Source of the DNA: Streptomyces sp. TRM68416
GTDB lineage: Bacteria > Actinomycetota > Actinomycetes > Streptomycetales > Streptomycetaceae
NCBI RefSeq assembly: GCF_014596915.1
Contig: NZ_JACVWU010000003.1
Coordinates: 410,286-474,285, forward strand
Direction: 5' to 3'
Length of the DNA: 64,000 nucleotides
The position numbers were made by a program, and so were the translations under genes. Positions 45,646 through 55,178 of this stretch are shown in pieces. The notes beneath the pieces are model-generated. The model had not been told where the DNA came from and made no database searches. It was given only the letters and a program-made list of their open reading frames with translations. Each line of letters opens with the position of its first letter. Position 1 is the stretch's first letter.

Positions 45646-48486
45646 GTGGACCGGTTCACCAAGCGGCCCCTTGTCGGTGGAACAGGTGCCGCGCAGGCAC
45701 CGGTGCGTGGCCGGGACGAGGAACTGGCATTCCTCGACGCCCGGCTCGGCGCCCTCGCCCGTGGCCACGGCGGGGTCGTGTGCGTAGAGGGTGCTCCGGG
45801 CAGTGGCAAGAGCCGGCTTCTGGCGGAGGGGCACGCGGCCGCGGTGCGGCAGGGCTTCCGCACGTTCCTGGGTGGCGCGGATCCCGACGAACAGTTCGTG
45901 CCGCTCGGTCCGCTGCTGGACGGTCTGCAGTCCGGTGCCGACCCCCTGCTCGACGCCGAGAAGCTGCGGGAGCTCTCCGCGGCCCCTGACCAGCGGTTCT
46001 GGCTGCTCCAGGAACTTCAGGACCGGCTGGAGCAAGTGGCCCTCGACAGGCCGCTGCTCATCGTCCTCGACGACCTTCAGTGGTGCGACGACCTGACACT
46101 TCTCGCGGTGCGCACCCTCACGGCCAGGCTGTCGTCGCACGCGATCCTCTGGCTGGTGGCCGTGCGCAGCGGGACCGCGAGCCCGTTGGTGCGGGGAGTT
46201 CTGGACCGACTGCGCCAGGCCGGCGGGTATGAGGTGGGCCTCCGGCCGCTCACGGACGACGCGGTGGCACAGATCACCGAGGACGTGCTGGGGGCGGTGC
46301 CCGAACCAGAGGTCCTCGAAGTCGCCCGCCGCGCCGAGGGTCTGCCACTGCTGCTGGTGGAGATGCTCGGCGGTCTGCGGGACGAGGACCTCGTCAGGGT
46401 CGCGGACGATGTGGCCCGGCTGTCGGGCCAGGCCGTTCCAGGCCGTCTGCTGTCCACCGTCGGGCGCCGCGTCGATCTGCTGTCCGAGCCGGCCCGCGAC
46501 GTCGTGCGGACCGCGTCCGCCGTGGGCCGCTCGGTCACCGTGGAACTGCTCGCCGAGCTGCTCGGGAGACCGGCCGCCGCACTGCTCACCGCGATGCGGG
46601 AGGCCCTCGACTCCGATCTGCTGGTCGAGCGGGACGGTCGTCTGTACTTCCGCCACGACCTGATCCGCGAGGCGGTCGAAGCCGGCCTGCCGGTCTCCGT
46701 ACGTCGGGCCCTGCGCCGTCATGCCGCCGACGTGCTGCTGGCACATGGCGCGCCTGCGGTCGAGACCGCCACTTTGCTGGCCGACAGCGCGGAGGCGGGT
46801 GACCGTCTGGCAGTCGAGCGGCTGCGTGCCGCTGCGGCGGAACTCGCGGCCACCGCGTCCACGCCGGCGGCCGAACTCAGCTGCCGGGCCCTGGAGCTCG
46901 CCGCCGAGGACGCGCCGGAGCGGCCCGCGATCGTGGCGGAAACGATCCTTCTGCTCTGGCAGAGCGGACAGGCCGCGCGTGCCAAGGCGCTCGGTGCCTC
47001 GACCCTGCCCGGCACCCTCCGCCCCGAGGACGAGGCACAGGTGCGCATGGGGCTGGCGCGCCTGTCCAGCCAGTTCGACTTCATGGAAGCGGTCCGGCAG
47101 GCCCGTGCCGCGGCTGCGCTGCCCGGTCTGCCGGCACCGCTACGGGCCCAGCTGCTGGCGCTGCTGTGCCTCAACCTGGCGAACATCGGGGACATGACGG
47201 CATGCGCCCATGCCGTGACCGAGGCGCTGGACGCCGCCGCGCAGGCGGGGGAGCGGGGTGCCGAGGCCACGGCTATCGCCGTCGACTCGGTCGTGCTCTT
47301 CTACCGGATGGACTGGGGAGCGGCGTTCCGGCGGGCGGACCGGGCCGCCGCGCTGGCGACCGACCTGGGCATCGCCCACTCCCTGTGGGTGCCGGAAGCA
47401 CTGTGGAAGGCGTTCCTGCTGAACGCGGCAGGGCGGGTCGGCGAGGCGCTCGCGGAGTCCGAGGCCGGCGTCCGGGACACCCGGCGCCAAGGCCAGGCCG
47501 CCGCCATGCTCCTGTGGCTCATGAACCGCTCGCGCGCGCTCCTGGACGCCGGGCGGCTGGCGGACGCCCGTGCCGAGGCGGAAGCCGCGTCGGCGATGGT
47601 CGACGAGCTGGGCATGGGCAACTTCGCCGACGCCACGCTCCTGTACACGCTGGTGCGCGTCGCCGTCCACACCAACGACCAGGAGGCCGCACGCGTGTAC
47701 GCGGCCCAGGCCGAGCGGATGCTCACGGACGAGGCGCCGCTGGTCCGCAATGTCGGCTCCTGGATGACGGCGCTGGTGGCGGACTTCGAGGGCCGGCCCG
47801 ACCTGGCCATGCGGGTACTCGACGAAGCGGCCGTCGCCATTCCCGAGGAGCGGCCCTCCCTCGCCAGCCCCGACGATCCCGCCGACGCCCCTGTCTTCGT
47901 CCGCATGGCTCTGCGGGCCGGCGCCCACGAAAAGGCCGAAGCGGCCGTCCGCGTGGCGGAGCGACGCGCGAAGCTGAACCCCGACTTCACGATCCTGGCG
48001 GCATCGGCCGCTCACGCGCGCGGCCTGCTCGACAACGACCTCGCCCACCTCCTGCGTGCCGTCCGCCTGTACGACGGCTGTCCCCGGCTTCTGCCCCGCG
48101 CGTCGGCGCTGGAGGACGCCGGGCGCAAGCTGGCCGCCACCCGTGCGTCCGAAGCCGTGCCCTACCTCGACACCGCCCTCGCCCTCTACGGGGAGGCGGG
48201 CGCCGAGCGCGACGCCGCGCGCGTCCGCAGCCGCCTGCGGGCCGCCGGCGTCCGGCGGCGAACCACGTCCACGGGAACCGTGAAGGGGTGGCCGGAGCTG
48301 ACCGTCTCGGAAGTCGGGGTGGTGCGGCTCGTCGCCCAGGGACTGACCAACCGGCAGGTCGCCGAGCGTCTCTCCCTCTCGCCGCACACGGTGAGCTCGC
48401 ACCTGCGACGCGCCTTCACCAAGCTCGACATCACCTCGCGGGTGGAGCTGGCCCGGCTGGTCGGCGCGCGCGACAGCGGAGAGTAA
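45646..48486 (+). CDS. LAL-type LuxR regulator (1)
   Basis: 946 residues. AAA ATPase near the N-terminus with Walker A GAPGSGKSR (about 49-57) and Walker B LLIVLDDLQWCDD; a long helical repeat middle with Ala-rich TPR-like pairs; and a C-terminal LuxR helix-turn-helix (VRLVAQGLTNRQVAERLSLS, TVSSHLRRAFTKLDITSR). LAL proteins activate large gene sets, often secondary metabolism. GAGGA precedes GTG 45646. It opens a block of six regulatory and hydrolase genes on this strand. Confidence 0.92.
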   Translation: MDRFTKRPLVGGTGAAQAPVRGRDEELAFLDARLGALARGHGGVVCVEGAPGSGKSRLLAEGHAAAVRQGFRTFLGGADPDEQFVPLGPLLDGLQSGADPLLDAEKLRELSAAPDQRFWLLQELQDRLEQVALDRPLLIVLDDLQWCDDLTLLAVRTLTARLSSHAILWLVAVRSGTASPLVRGVLDRLRQAGGYEVGLRPLTDDAVAQITEDVLGAVPEPEVLEVARRAEGLPLLLVEMLGGLRDEDLVRVADDVARLSGQAVPGRLLSTVGRRVDLLSEPARDVVRTASAVGRSVTVELLAELLGRPAAALLTAMREALDSDLLVERDGRLYFRHDLIREAVEAGLPVSVRRALRRHAADVLLAHGAPAVETATLLADSAEAGDRLAVERLRAAAAELAATASTPAAELSCRALELAAEDAPERPAIVAETILLLWQSGQAARAKALGASTLPGTLRPEDEAQVRMGLARLSSQFDFMEAVRQARAAAALPGLPAPLRAQLLALLCLNLANIGDMTACAHAVTEALDAAAQAGERGAEATAIAVDSVVLFYRMDWGAAFRRADRAAALATDLGIAHSLWVPEALWKAFLLNAAGRVGEALAESEAGVRDTRRQGQAAAMLLWLMNRSRALLDAGRLADARAEAEAASAMVDELGMGNFADATLLYTLVRVAVHTNDQEAARVYAAQAERMLTDEAPLVRNVGSWMTALVADFEGRPDLAMRVLDEAAVAIPEERPSLASPDDPADAPVFVRMALRAGAHEKAEAAVRVAERRAKLNPDFTILAASAAHARGLLDNDLAHLLRAVRLYDGCPRLLPRASALEDAGRKLAATRASEAVPYLDTALALYGEAGAERDAARVRSRLRAAGVRRRTTSTGTVKGWPELTVSEVGVVRLVAQGLTNRQVAERLSLSPHTVSSHLRRAFTKLDITSRVELARLVGARDSGE

Positions 48487-48495
48487 CCGCTTCGT

Positions 48496-48535
48496 ATCAC
48501 ACGAGGCCCGCCCCGCATCGCACGATCCGTGTGAT
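48496..48535. promoter_or_regulatory. Inverted repeat upstream of the first AraC gene
   Basis: ATCACACG (48496-48503) and CGTGTGAT (48528-48535) are perfect inverted arms with 24 bases between, located between the LAL stop and the AraC start. It may be an operator or a terminator. Confidence 0.45.
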
Positions 48536-48607
48536 GTCCGGACACAGGCTCGTTGTGATGATGGAGCGGTGGCTCAGAAAAATGAGGGACGGGGGGAGAC
48601 GTCGGCC

Positions 48608-49645
48608 GTGCCGGCACCCGACGATGAAAGCTTCGCGGGCGCCGTACTCACCACGGCCGCGGTGCCCGCCCCCCAACGACGCACCTACTGGCGCGAGGCC
48701 CTGTCCCGGACCTTCGGCGCCGTGGACATGTCCGTGCCCCGAGAGGTGAACTCGGGAACGATCCGCACGGCGCCGCTCGGCCGGCTCCAGGTCACCACGG
48801 TGGACGGTGATCCGCTGGAGGCCCGGCGCACGCCGCGGCTCATCGCCCAGGGCACCGAGGAGCACTACGTCGTGGTGAAGCTGCTGAGCAAGGGCGACGC
48901 CCGGGTCGAGCAGGACACCCGCGACGTCGCCGTGCGGCAAGGGGAGGTCTTCATCTACGACCTGGCGCGCCCGGTCCGGCTGATCCTCGGTGATTGCTTC
49001 CAGACCAAGTCCCTCGTGGTACCCCGGCAGGTCCTCGGCCTGAGCGATTCGGACCTGCGGCACATCACGGCGTCTCCTCTGCGCTCCGAAACGGCGCTCG
49101 GCGGGCTGCTGTCCACCTGCCTGGCACGGCTCGCGGACGAGGCCGGAACGTACCGTGCGCACACCGGCGAGTCGATCGCCCGCAATGTCGTGGACATCGT
49201 GACCGCGCTGGCCGACGAGCGGCTCGGCAGGATCTCCACCGGGGCCCCGAGCGGGGACGCGGCGCTGCTGCTGCGGATCCGGGCGTTCATCGGGCGGCAT
49301 CTGGAAGATCCGGATCTGTCCCCGAAAGGCATCGCCCACGCCCACCACGTTTCCGTGCGTTATCTGCACAAACTGTTCGAGCGCGAGGGCACCACGGTCA
49401 GCCGGTGGATCCAGAGCCGCCGACTGGAATCGTGCCTGAGGGACCTGGGTCGCCGGGAGAACACGGGTCTCACCGTGGCCGCGGTGGCGCGCCGACGGGG
49501 CTTTGCCAGCGCCGCCCATTTCAGTCGCGTATTCCGGGCCGCCTACGGGATGTCCCCCAGTGAATGGCGGGACGTACACCGTCCGGAATCTGCTCTTCCT
49601 TCTCAGGCAACAGTCGGTACGTTCCGGGAGAAGGTGGTCGTATGA
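48608..49645 (+). CDS. AraC family regulator (1), AraC-binding-like cupin N-terminus
   Basis: 345 residues. The N-terminal cupin-like domain (RTYWREALSRTFGAVDM through EHYVVVKLLSKGDARVEQDTR) is of the AraC_binding_2 type. C-terminal AraC helix-turn-helix with PKGIAHAHHVSVRYLHKLFE and AAHFSRVFRAAYGMSPSEWR. GTG 48608 has GGGGGGAG about nine bases upstream; GTG 48569 is an alternative. Its DNA-binding half is very like that of AraC 2 at 54222, so the two may read similar sites. Confidence 0.88.
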   Translation: MPAPDDESFAGAVLTTAAVPAPQRRTYWREALSRTFGAVDMSVPREVNSGTIRTAPLGRLQVTTVDGDPLEARRTPRLIAQGTEEHYVVVKLLSKGDARVEQDTRDVAVRQGEVFIYDLARPVRLILGDCFQTKSLVVPRQVLGLSDSDLRHITASPLRSETALGGLLSTCLARLADEAGTYRAHTGESIARNVVDIVTALADERLGRISTGAPSGDAALLLRIRAFIGRHLEDPDLSPKGIAHAHHVSVRYLHKLFEREGTTVSRWIQSRRLESCLRDLGRRENTGLTVAAVARRRGFASAAHFSRVFRAAYGMSPSEWRDVHRPESALPSQATVGTFREKVVV

Positions 49646-49663
49646 GCCGATTTAGGTTCTCCA

Positions 49664-49680
49664 CAGAGGAATCACCTCTG
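49664..49680. promoter_or_regulatory. Inverted repeat before the SsgA-like gene
   Basis: CAGAGG (49664-49669) and CCTCTG (49675-49680) with five bases between, 26 bases before the start codon. Possible operator or attenuating hairpin. Confidence 0.35.
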
Positions 49681-49705
49681 AAGAAGCCCATGATCGGGGT
49701 ACGAG

Positions 49706-50149
49706 ATGAGCAAGCCGTTTTCCGATGCCGCCGACGAGATACCAGTCACCCACGAAGTCGTGATGCGTGTCGTCCTCGCGGACCAGCCGCCTGTGCCACT
49801 GCCGGCGGAGCTGCGCTACGACAGGACCGATCCCTACGCCGTGTGCCTCTCCCTCGGAGCGACGTCGACCGGCACGGTCGACTGGGTGTTCGCCCGCAGC
49901 CTGCTGTCGGAGGGCCTGCGCAGACCGGTGGGCGTCGGAGACGTTCTGGTGGTACCCCACCGCTGCTGCCACCGGCAGTCGGTACGGGTGGTCGTCAGGT
50001 CCCCCGCGGGAGCCGCCCTGCTGGACATCGCGGCCTCCGCGGTCACCGCGTTCCTGCGGCAGACCGATCTGCTCGTACCACCGGGCACGGAGGGGCTTCA
50101 TGTGGACGTGGACCGTGTCATCGCCGAGCTCATGGCGGGAAGCGATTGA
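49706..50149 (+). CDS. SsgA-like (SALP) sporulation and cell-division regulator
   Basis: 147 residues. LPAELRYDRTDPYAVCLSLG, VDWVFARSLLSEGL and the C-terminal FLRQTDLLVPPG are the SALP marks. SALPs steer septum placement and cell-wall remodelling in sporulating actinomycetes, working with FtsZ positioning. It is a divergent paralogue rather than SsgA or SsgB. Position among two LAL and two AraC regulators is unusual. The gap to the next gene is 43 bases. Confidence 0.88.
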   Translation: MSKPFSDAADEIPVTHEVVMRVVLADQPPVPLPAELRYDRTDPYAVCLSLGATSTGTVDWVFARSLLSEGLRRPVGVGDVLVVPHRCCHRQSVRVVVRSPAGAALLDIAASAVTAFLRQTDLLVPPGTEGLHVDVDRVIAELMAGSD

Positions 50150-50192
50150 TTGCCCTCCGGGCGGGTCCGGACGAAACGAAGAAGGAGACGGC

Positions 50193-53006
50193 GTGGCCGA
50201 ACTGACCGAGGTCGAGCCGGGAGCCAGGCGTGGCAGCACGCACTCCCCGGTATCCGGCATACAGCTGGTGGGCCGGCAGGCCGAGGTCGCTCAGGTCCTG
50301 GACATCGTCGAGGAGGGGCGGACCGCGCCACGGACGCTGCTCCTGCTCGGCGACGCCGGCACGGGCAAGTCGAGGCTGCTGGCGGCCGCAGTGGACCACG
50401 CCCGGGCCAGGGGAACGCTCGTCCTGGCGTCCCAGGGCATCGAGGCCGAGTCGCCTCAATCCTTCGAGTCCCTGCACCAGTTGCTCCTCCCCGTTCTGCC
50501 CGATGCCGCCGCGCTGCCCGACCATCTGCGCAAGGCACTCGACACGGCGTTCGGCATCGCTGTCGAGGGACCGCCCGACTCCATGCTGCTGCGCACGGCC
50601 GTCCTGGGGCTGTTGAGCGAGGTCTCGAACCGGCAGCGCGTCCTGCTGGCCCTCGACGACGTCCAGCACTTCGACCGGGACTCCCTCGACGTGTGCGGTT
50701 TCGTGATGCGCCGAATCTCGGCACAGGACGTGTCAGTGCTGTTGACCGCACGTGGCCACACGGCCCCCACCGAGGTCCCGGCGGACCTGCCCACCGTGCT
50801 GTTGGGGCCGCTGACCGAACAGGCAGCGGCCGAACTCCTGGACGCCCAGCCGCAGGCACCCACAGGCCGGACACGGATCGAGCTGCTGCGGCAGGCCGGT
50901 GGAAACCCGCTGGCCATCATCGAGCTGTGTCGCGCGGCCGGAACGGGCGGCCAGGGCGTGCTGCCCGGCAGCGGACTGCCGAGGACGGAGCGCATCCAGG
51001 AGCTGTACGCCGCCCGGCTTCGCGAACTGCCGCAGATGACTCAGCGGTTGATCCTGTACGCCGCGGCGTCGCAGGGTGAAGACCTCGCCACCGTGATGGC
51101 CGCCGCCGGCGCAGGGTCCGATCTGTCGGCATGGGCCCCGGCCGAGGAGGTCGGCCTCGTCTCCGTCATGGACGGGCAGGTGCTCTTCCGGCATCCGTTG
51201 GTCCGCACGGGCGCCTATCACGCGGCCCCGGCACACCTGCGGCAACAGGTTCACCGGGACCTGGCGGCCGCCCTCACGACGGACCCGGCCCGCCGCGCCT
51301 GGCACCTGGCCGCGGCATGCGTCGGCCACGACGAGTCCGTGGCGGCGGCTCTGGAGGACACCGCCGAACTCGCCGAGAAGCGCGGCGGCTTCTACGCGGC
51401 GGGCCTGGCACTGCAACGTTCCGCCGAGTGCAGCCCCGCGGTCACCGACCGGGCCCGCCGGTACGCGAAGGCGCTGAGAGCCGCACAGAACGTCGGCGAC
51501 TCCTTGTGGGTGTGCGAGCTGTTCGACAAGGTCACCGCGCTGACCGAGGACCGGGATCTGCTGGGCATGGCGGCCTGTGCCGCCGGCATGGGCATGTCCC
51601 TGCTCGGTCATCAGCGGCAGGCGTTCCGGATACTGATGAGTGCGCTGGAGCCGAACCCCCCCGAGAACGCCATGACGGTGGTCGCTCTGACCAGCGTCCT
51701 CGCGGCAGTCGGCTACCAGTCGGGTCTGCCCGAAGTCAGGCGCCCGGTCATGGCTTTGCGGGAGGGGTCGCGGACCGGGAAATCCGCGACCCCCTACGCC
51801 GAGCTGGCGACGGGGCACAGCTCCGACGCGGTGCAGGCCTCCTCCCTGGCCGGAGCCGACCCCGCCCGGGCCCCCGAGCTGCTCCGGCGGATCCTGGCCC
51901 CGGGGATGCCCGGGGAGCCGGTCGGCGTGGCGGCGATGACCCGCCTCCTCGGGCTGGGCGCGCTGGCCTGGTACGCCGACGAGTCCGACCTGTGCGTCGA
52001 CGCCCACCGACAGGGGTACGCCATGCTCAGCGCGTACGGCGCCCTGGGCTCGGCCGCACCCTCGCTCACGGCGGTGACGACGGCGCTGATCGACACCGGC
52101 CGATGGGCGGAGGCCGACGAGCACATGGACAGGTCCGCGGCGTTGGCGGCCGTCCACAAGTGGCGGCATGTGCAGATCGACGTCGAGGCCCTGCGCGCCA
52201 CCCTGCGGGCCCTGCGGGGCGAGGCCGGCGACCTGCCGGCGGACCCGGCCTGGACGGCGGTCGGCCTGGAGGAGAACCGCGCCACCCACGCCCGCCTCCT
52301 GCGGGCCGCTGGTACCGCTGCCGTGCTGGCCGGCGACTTCGACGGCGCGTTCCGGCAATTCCGGCTGCTGTTCGGCGAGGACGGTACGCCACTGCACTAC
52401 TTCCTCTCACCCCGGTCGATCGCAGATCTCGCCGCGGCCGCCCAGCGTACGGGCCGGGAGAAGGAGGCAGCGCGCATCGTCAAGGCGGTGCGCGCCGCGA
52501 TGGGGCCGCAGCCGACGACCCGGATGACGCTGCTGCTGCACCACGCCGACGCGCTGACCGGCGATCCCAAGGGCGCCGAGCACCACTTCCGGCTCGCCAC
52601 GGTGAACCCGGCGGGCGATCAGTGGCCGCTGGCCCGGGCGCAGGCCAGGCTCCACTACGCTCAGTGGCTGCGCCGACGACGGCGCCCCCTGAATGCCCGC
52701 CCGCTCCTTGCCACGGCGCTGGAGTCGTTCACTCGGCTCGGCGCGGCGGCCCTGGCGGAGGAGACACGGGTGGAGCTGCGGGCCAGCGGCGTGGCCACCG
52801 AGCCCGCCAAGGCCGACCCCCTGGCCGAGCTGACCGCCCAGCAGCGGGAGATCGTCCGGCTGGCCGCGCGGGGGCTGCGCAATCGGGAGATCGCCGAGCA
52901 GCTGATGCTGTCCCCTCGCACGGTCAGCTCCCACCTCTACAACGTGTATCCGAAGCTGGGGGTCAGCAGCCGCAACCAGCTCCGCGGTCTTTTCGAGGAC
53001 CTATGA
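50193..53006 (+). CDS. LAL-type LuxR regulator (2)
   Basis: 937 residues. Walker A LLGDAGTGKSR (about 52-61), Walker B RVLLALDDVQHFD, a helical repeat middle, and a LuxR helix-turn-helix at the end (QREIVRLAARGLRNREIAEQ, SPRTVSSHLYNVYPKLGVSS). AAGGAG six bases before GTG 50193. It resembles LAL 1 in plan, but sequence differs widely; the pair is more likely two separate members than a recent duplication. HSL-type hydrolase gene follows. Confidence 0.92.
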   Translation: MAELTEVEPGARRGSTHSPVSGIQLVGRQAEVAQVLDIVEEGRTAPRTLLLLGDAGTGKSRLLAAAVDHARARGTLVLASQGIEAESPQSFESLHQLLLPVLPDAAALPDHLRKALDTAFGIAVEGPPDSMLLRTAVLGLLSEVSNRQRVLLALDDVQHFDRDSLDVCGFVMRRISAQDVSVLLTARGHTAPTEVPADLPTVLLGPLTEQAAAELLDAQPQAPTGRTRIELLRQAGGNPLAIIELCRAAGTGGQGVLPGSGLPRTERIQELYAARLRELPQMTQRLILYAAASQGEDLATVMAAAGAGSDLSAWAPAEEVGLVSVMDGQVLFRHPLVRTGAYHAAPAHLRQQVHRDLAAALTTDPARRAWHLAAACVGHDESVAAALEDTAELAEKRGGFYAAGLALQRSAECSPAVTDRARRYAKALRAAQNVGDSLWVCELFDKVTALTEDRDLLGMAACAAGMGMSLLGHQRQAFRILMSALEPNPPENAMTVVALTSVLAAVGYQSGLPEVRRPVMALREGSRTGKSATPYAELATGHSSDAVQASSLAGADPARAPELLRRILAPGMPGEPVGVAAMTRLLGLGALAWYADESDLCVDAHRQGYAMLSAYGALGSAAPSLTAVTTALIDTGRWAEADEHMDRSAALAAVHKWRHVQIDVEALRATLRALRGEAGDLPADPAWTAVGLEENRATHARLLRAAGTAAVLAGDFDGAFRQFRLLFGEDGTPLHYFLSPRSIADLAAAAQRTGREKEAARIVKAVRAAMGPQPTTRMTLLLHHADALTGDPKGAEHHFRLATVNPAGDQWPLARAQARLHYAQWLRRRRRPLNARPLLATALESFTRLGAAALAEETRVELRASGVATEPAKADPLAELTAQQREIVRLAARGLRNREIAEQLMLSPRTVSSHLYNVYPKLGVSSRNQLRGLFEDL

Positions 53007-53107
53007 GGCGGCAGCGGTGAGCCGTACAGTAGAGGCGCTCCTGCGGTTCGGCCTCACATGCCATGGCCTTCGGCATGACGCCCAACAGCGACGTTGCAGG
53101 GAGATGT

Positions 53108-54103
53108 GTGAACTTCGATCCCCCCACGGACGCCGACGGACGCGACCGTCCTGCCGTCGTCCTCGATCCCCTCGTTCAGCGGCTCGTCGACGCCTCGGCC
53201 GCCCCGCCGTACTTGCACAAGCTCGGTCCCGTCGACGGGCGGCAGGCGCTGCTGGAGATGCAGGGCCACAGGCTCGACGACTTCGACGTGGACGCCGAGT
53301 TCAGCGTGGCACCGGTGGGTCCCTCCGGGCTTGTCGGCTTCTGGGTGTTCCGGCCGAAGCGGCAGCCCCGTCCCCTTCCCGTGGTCGTGTACCTGCACGG
53401 CGGCCGGTGGATGCTCGGCGACGCCCGGACGCACGCCCGTATGGTCAGCGAGCTCGCGGCCACCAGCGGTGCGGCCTTCGTCGTGCCCGAGTACACCCGT
53501 ACTCCGGAGGCCCACTACCCGGTCGCGCTGGAGGAGTCGTACGCGCTCCTGAACTGGGTGGTCGAGCAGGCGGCCGAACTGTCCCTGGACGACCGGAGGC
53601 TGGCGGTGGCCGGCGACTGCGTCGGCGCGACCATGGCCACGGCCCTCACGATGGTGGCCAAGCAGCGCGGTGGGCCCCGCATCCGTGCGCAGTTGCTCTA
53701 CTATCCGATGACCGACCCGGACAGCGACACTGAGTCGGGAGAACAGTTCGAGCACGGCTACCTCCTGACGCGTGAGGCCGTCGAGTGGTACTGGCGCCAG
53801 TACGTCGACGACGAGCGCGACCTCGCGGAGCCCACGGCCGCGCCGCTGCGGGCCACCCCCGCGGATCTCGCAGGACTGCCCCCTGCCCTGCTCGTGTCGG
53901 CGGAGGCGGATGTCGTACGGGACGAGGGCGAACAGTACGCCCGCTCGCTGCGGCTGGCGGGGGTGCCTGTGACCGCCGTTCGCTATCTGGGGACGGTGCA
54001 CGACTTCGTCTCCTTGAACCCTTTGCAGAACAGCCCTCCCACGCGGGCCGCGATCAGCCAGGGCGGCCGCTTCCTCGGGGACGCCCTGGCCGAGCGGAGC
54101 TGA
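53108..54103 (+). CDS. HSL-type alpha/beta hydrolase with Cys in place of catalytic Ser (1)
   Basis: 331 residues. The HSL oxyanion motif is YLHGGRW, the nucleophile elbow reads AGDCVGATMAT where family members read GDSxGG, so Cys171 replaces Ser. The Asp (SAEADVVRDEG) and His (TVHDFVSLN) are in place. The paralogue at 62685 keeps Ser. It might be a thiol hydrolase or a dead enzyme used as binding protein. GGGAG precedes GTG 53108; ATG 53063 is a possible longer start. Confidence 0.85.
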   Translation: MNFDPPTDADGRDRPAVVLDPLVQRLVDASAAPPYLHKLGPVDGRQALLEMQGHRLDDFDVDAEFSVAPVGPSGLVGFWVFRPKRQPRPLPVVVYLHGGRWMLGDARTHARMVSELAATSGAAFVVPEYTRTPEAHYPVALEESYALLNWVVEQAAELSLDDRRLAVAGDCVGATMATALTMVAKQRGGPRIRAQLLYYPMTDPDSDTESGEQFEHGYLLTREAVEWYWRQYVDDERDLAEPTAAPLRATPADLAGLPPALLVSAEADVVRDEGEQYARSLRLAGVPVTAVRYLGTVHDFVSLNPLQNSPPTRAAISQGGRFLGDALAERS

Positions 54104-54221
54104 CGGCCGGCTCCTGAGGAATCGACCGTCAACTTACTGATGCCTGCGGAACTGGCTCTTGCCAGGCTGAAGGGACATGAGGCCGCCTGAGTCGGCACGT
54201 CCTTCACCCGGGAAGAACTGC

Positions 54222-55079
54222 ATGCCCACCGCCATACCCGAAATGACCACGGCATCCGGATGCGTCCAGATCGTTTCCGGCGTGCCCGACGAGCAAAACC
54301 AGGAAGTCCTCTACCTGGGAATGCTCGACCGCTGCTCGGTCGCGATCACCCGGGAAGGGGACGAGGTTTACCTGGAGCCGGGTGACCTTGTTTTCTGCGA
54401 TCCAGGTCGGCTTCACTCCCTGCGGTTCGGCAACGATTGCCAGATGACGGTCTTCCGCATACCCCGCTGCTATCTGGCAGTTTCGGAATCGGACCTGGAC
54501 CGCGTCGCGGGGGCGACCGTGCGAGGCTGCCGGGGCGTGGGTGCGCTGGTGTCGGACCTTCTCTCCGCGCTCGCCGCGGAGGCGGAGTTCCGGAGGTCGG
54601 TGATCGGTGACCGGGTCGCCCGCAGTGCCATGGATCTCGTCGCCGTCCTTGTCATGGAACTCCTCGAGGCGGAGACCGCAGCCGAGGCGTCGAGTGTGCC
54701 GAAGGCCGGCAACGAGATGCTGCTCCGGATCCGGGCCCATATCGAAGAGCATCTGATGGAGCCGGACCTGTCACCGGAGGCGATCGCACGCGCGCACCAC
54801 ATCTCGGTCCGCTACCTGCACAAGCTCTTCCAGAACGACGGCACCACGGTGAGCCGGTGGGTGCGGCAGCGGAGACTCGACGCCTGCAGGCGCGAGCTGG
54901 GCCGGACGCCGAACCGAAGGATCACTGTGGCCGCTGTGGCGCATCGCTGGGGTTTCAGCAGCCCGGCGCATTTCAGCCGCACCTTCCGTGATGCGTACGG
55001 GATGTCCCCCAGCGAATGGCAGGCGCTGGCAGCGTCGGGCGTAGGCTCTCCGGCCACCGGCGCTCGGGTTGTCAGCTGA
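54222..55079 (+). CDS. AraC family regulator (2), short N-terminal domain
   Basis: 285 residues. The cupin-like domain is about 55 residues shorter than in AraC 1, starting near VQIVSGVPDEQNQEVLYLG and keeping LEPGDLVFCDPGRLHSLRFG. The C-terminal helix-turn-helix (EAIARAHHISVRYLHKLFQ, PAHFSRTFRDAYGMSPSEWQ) is nearly the same as in AraC 1. ATG 54222 has GGAAGA five bases before; ATG 54177 is also open. A strong terminator follows. Confidence 0.88.
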   Translation: MPTAIPEMTTASGCVQIVSGVPDEQNQEVLYLGMLDRCSVAITREGDEVYLEPGDLVFCDPGRLHSLRFGNDCQMTVFRIPRCYLAVSESDLDRVAGATVRGCRGVGALVSDLLSALAAEAEFRRSVIGDRVARSAMDLVAVLVMELLEAETAAEASSVPKAGNEMLLRIRAHIEEHLMEPDLSPEAIARAHHISVRYLHKLFQNDGTTVSRWVRQRRLDACRRELGRTPNRRITVAAVAHRWGFSSPAHFSRTFRDAYGMSPSEWQALAASGVGSPATGARVVS

Positions 55080-55094
55080 TCGTGCTGCAACGAC

Positions 55095-55129
55095 GAAGGG
55101 CCCGGCAGCCGACGCTGCCGGGCCCTTTC
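55095..55129. terminator. 15-bp hairpin terminator
   Basis: GAAGGGCCCGGCAGC (55095-55109) and GCTGCCGGGCCCTTTC (55114-55129), between the convergent AraC 2 and GNAT genes. Confidence 0.88.
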
Positions 55130-55178
55130 ACGCCGGGCTCGGGAGACCCTCGGCTGTGTGAGTGGACCGACTCGGCCG

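Noticed and set aside
45646..53006. The two LAL genes as a recent tandem duplication
   Set aside because: Domain plan is shared but the sequences differ widely even in the ATPase and DNA-binding parts.
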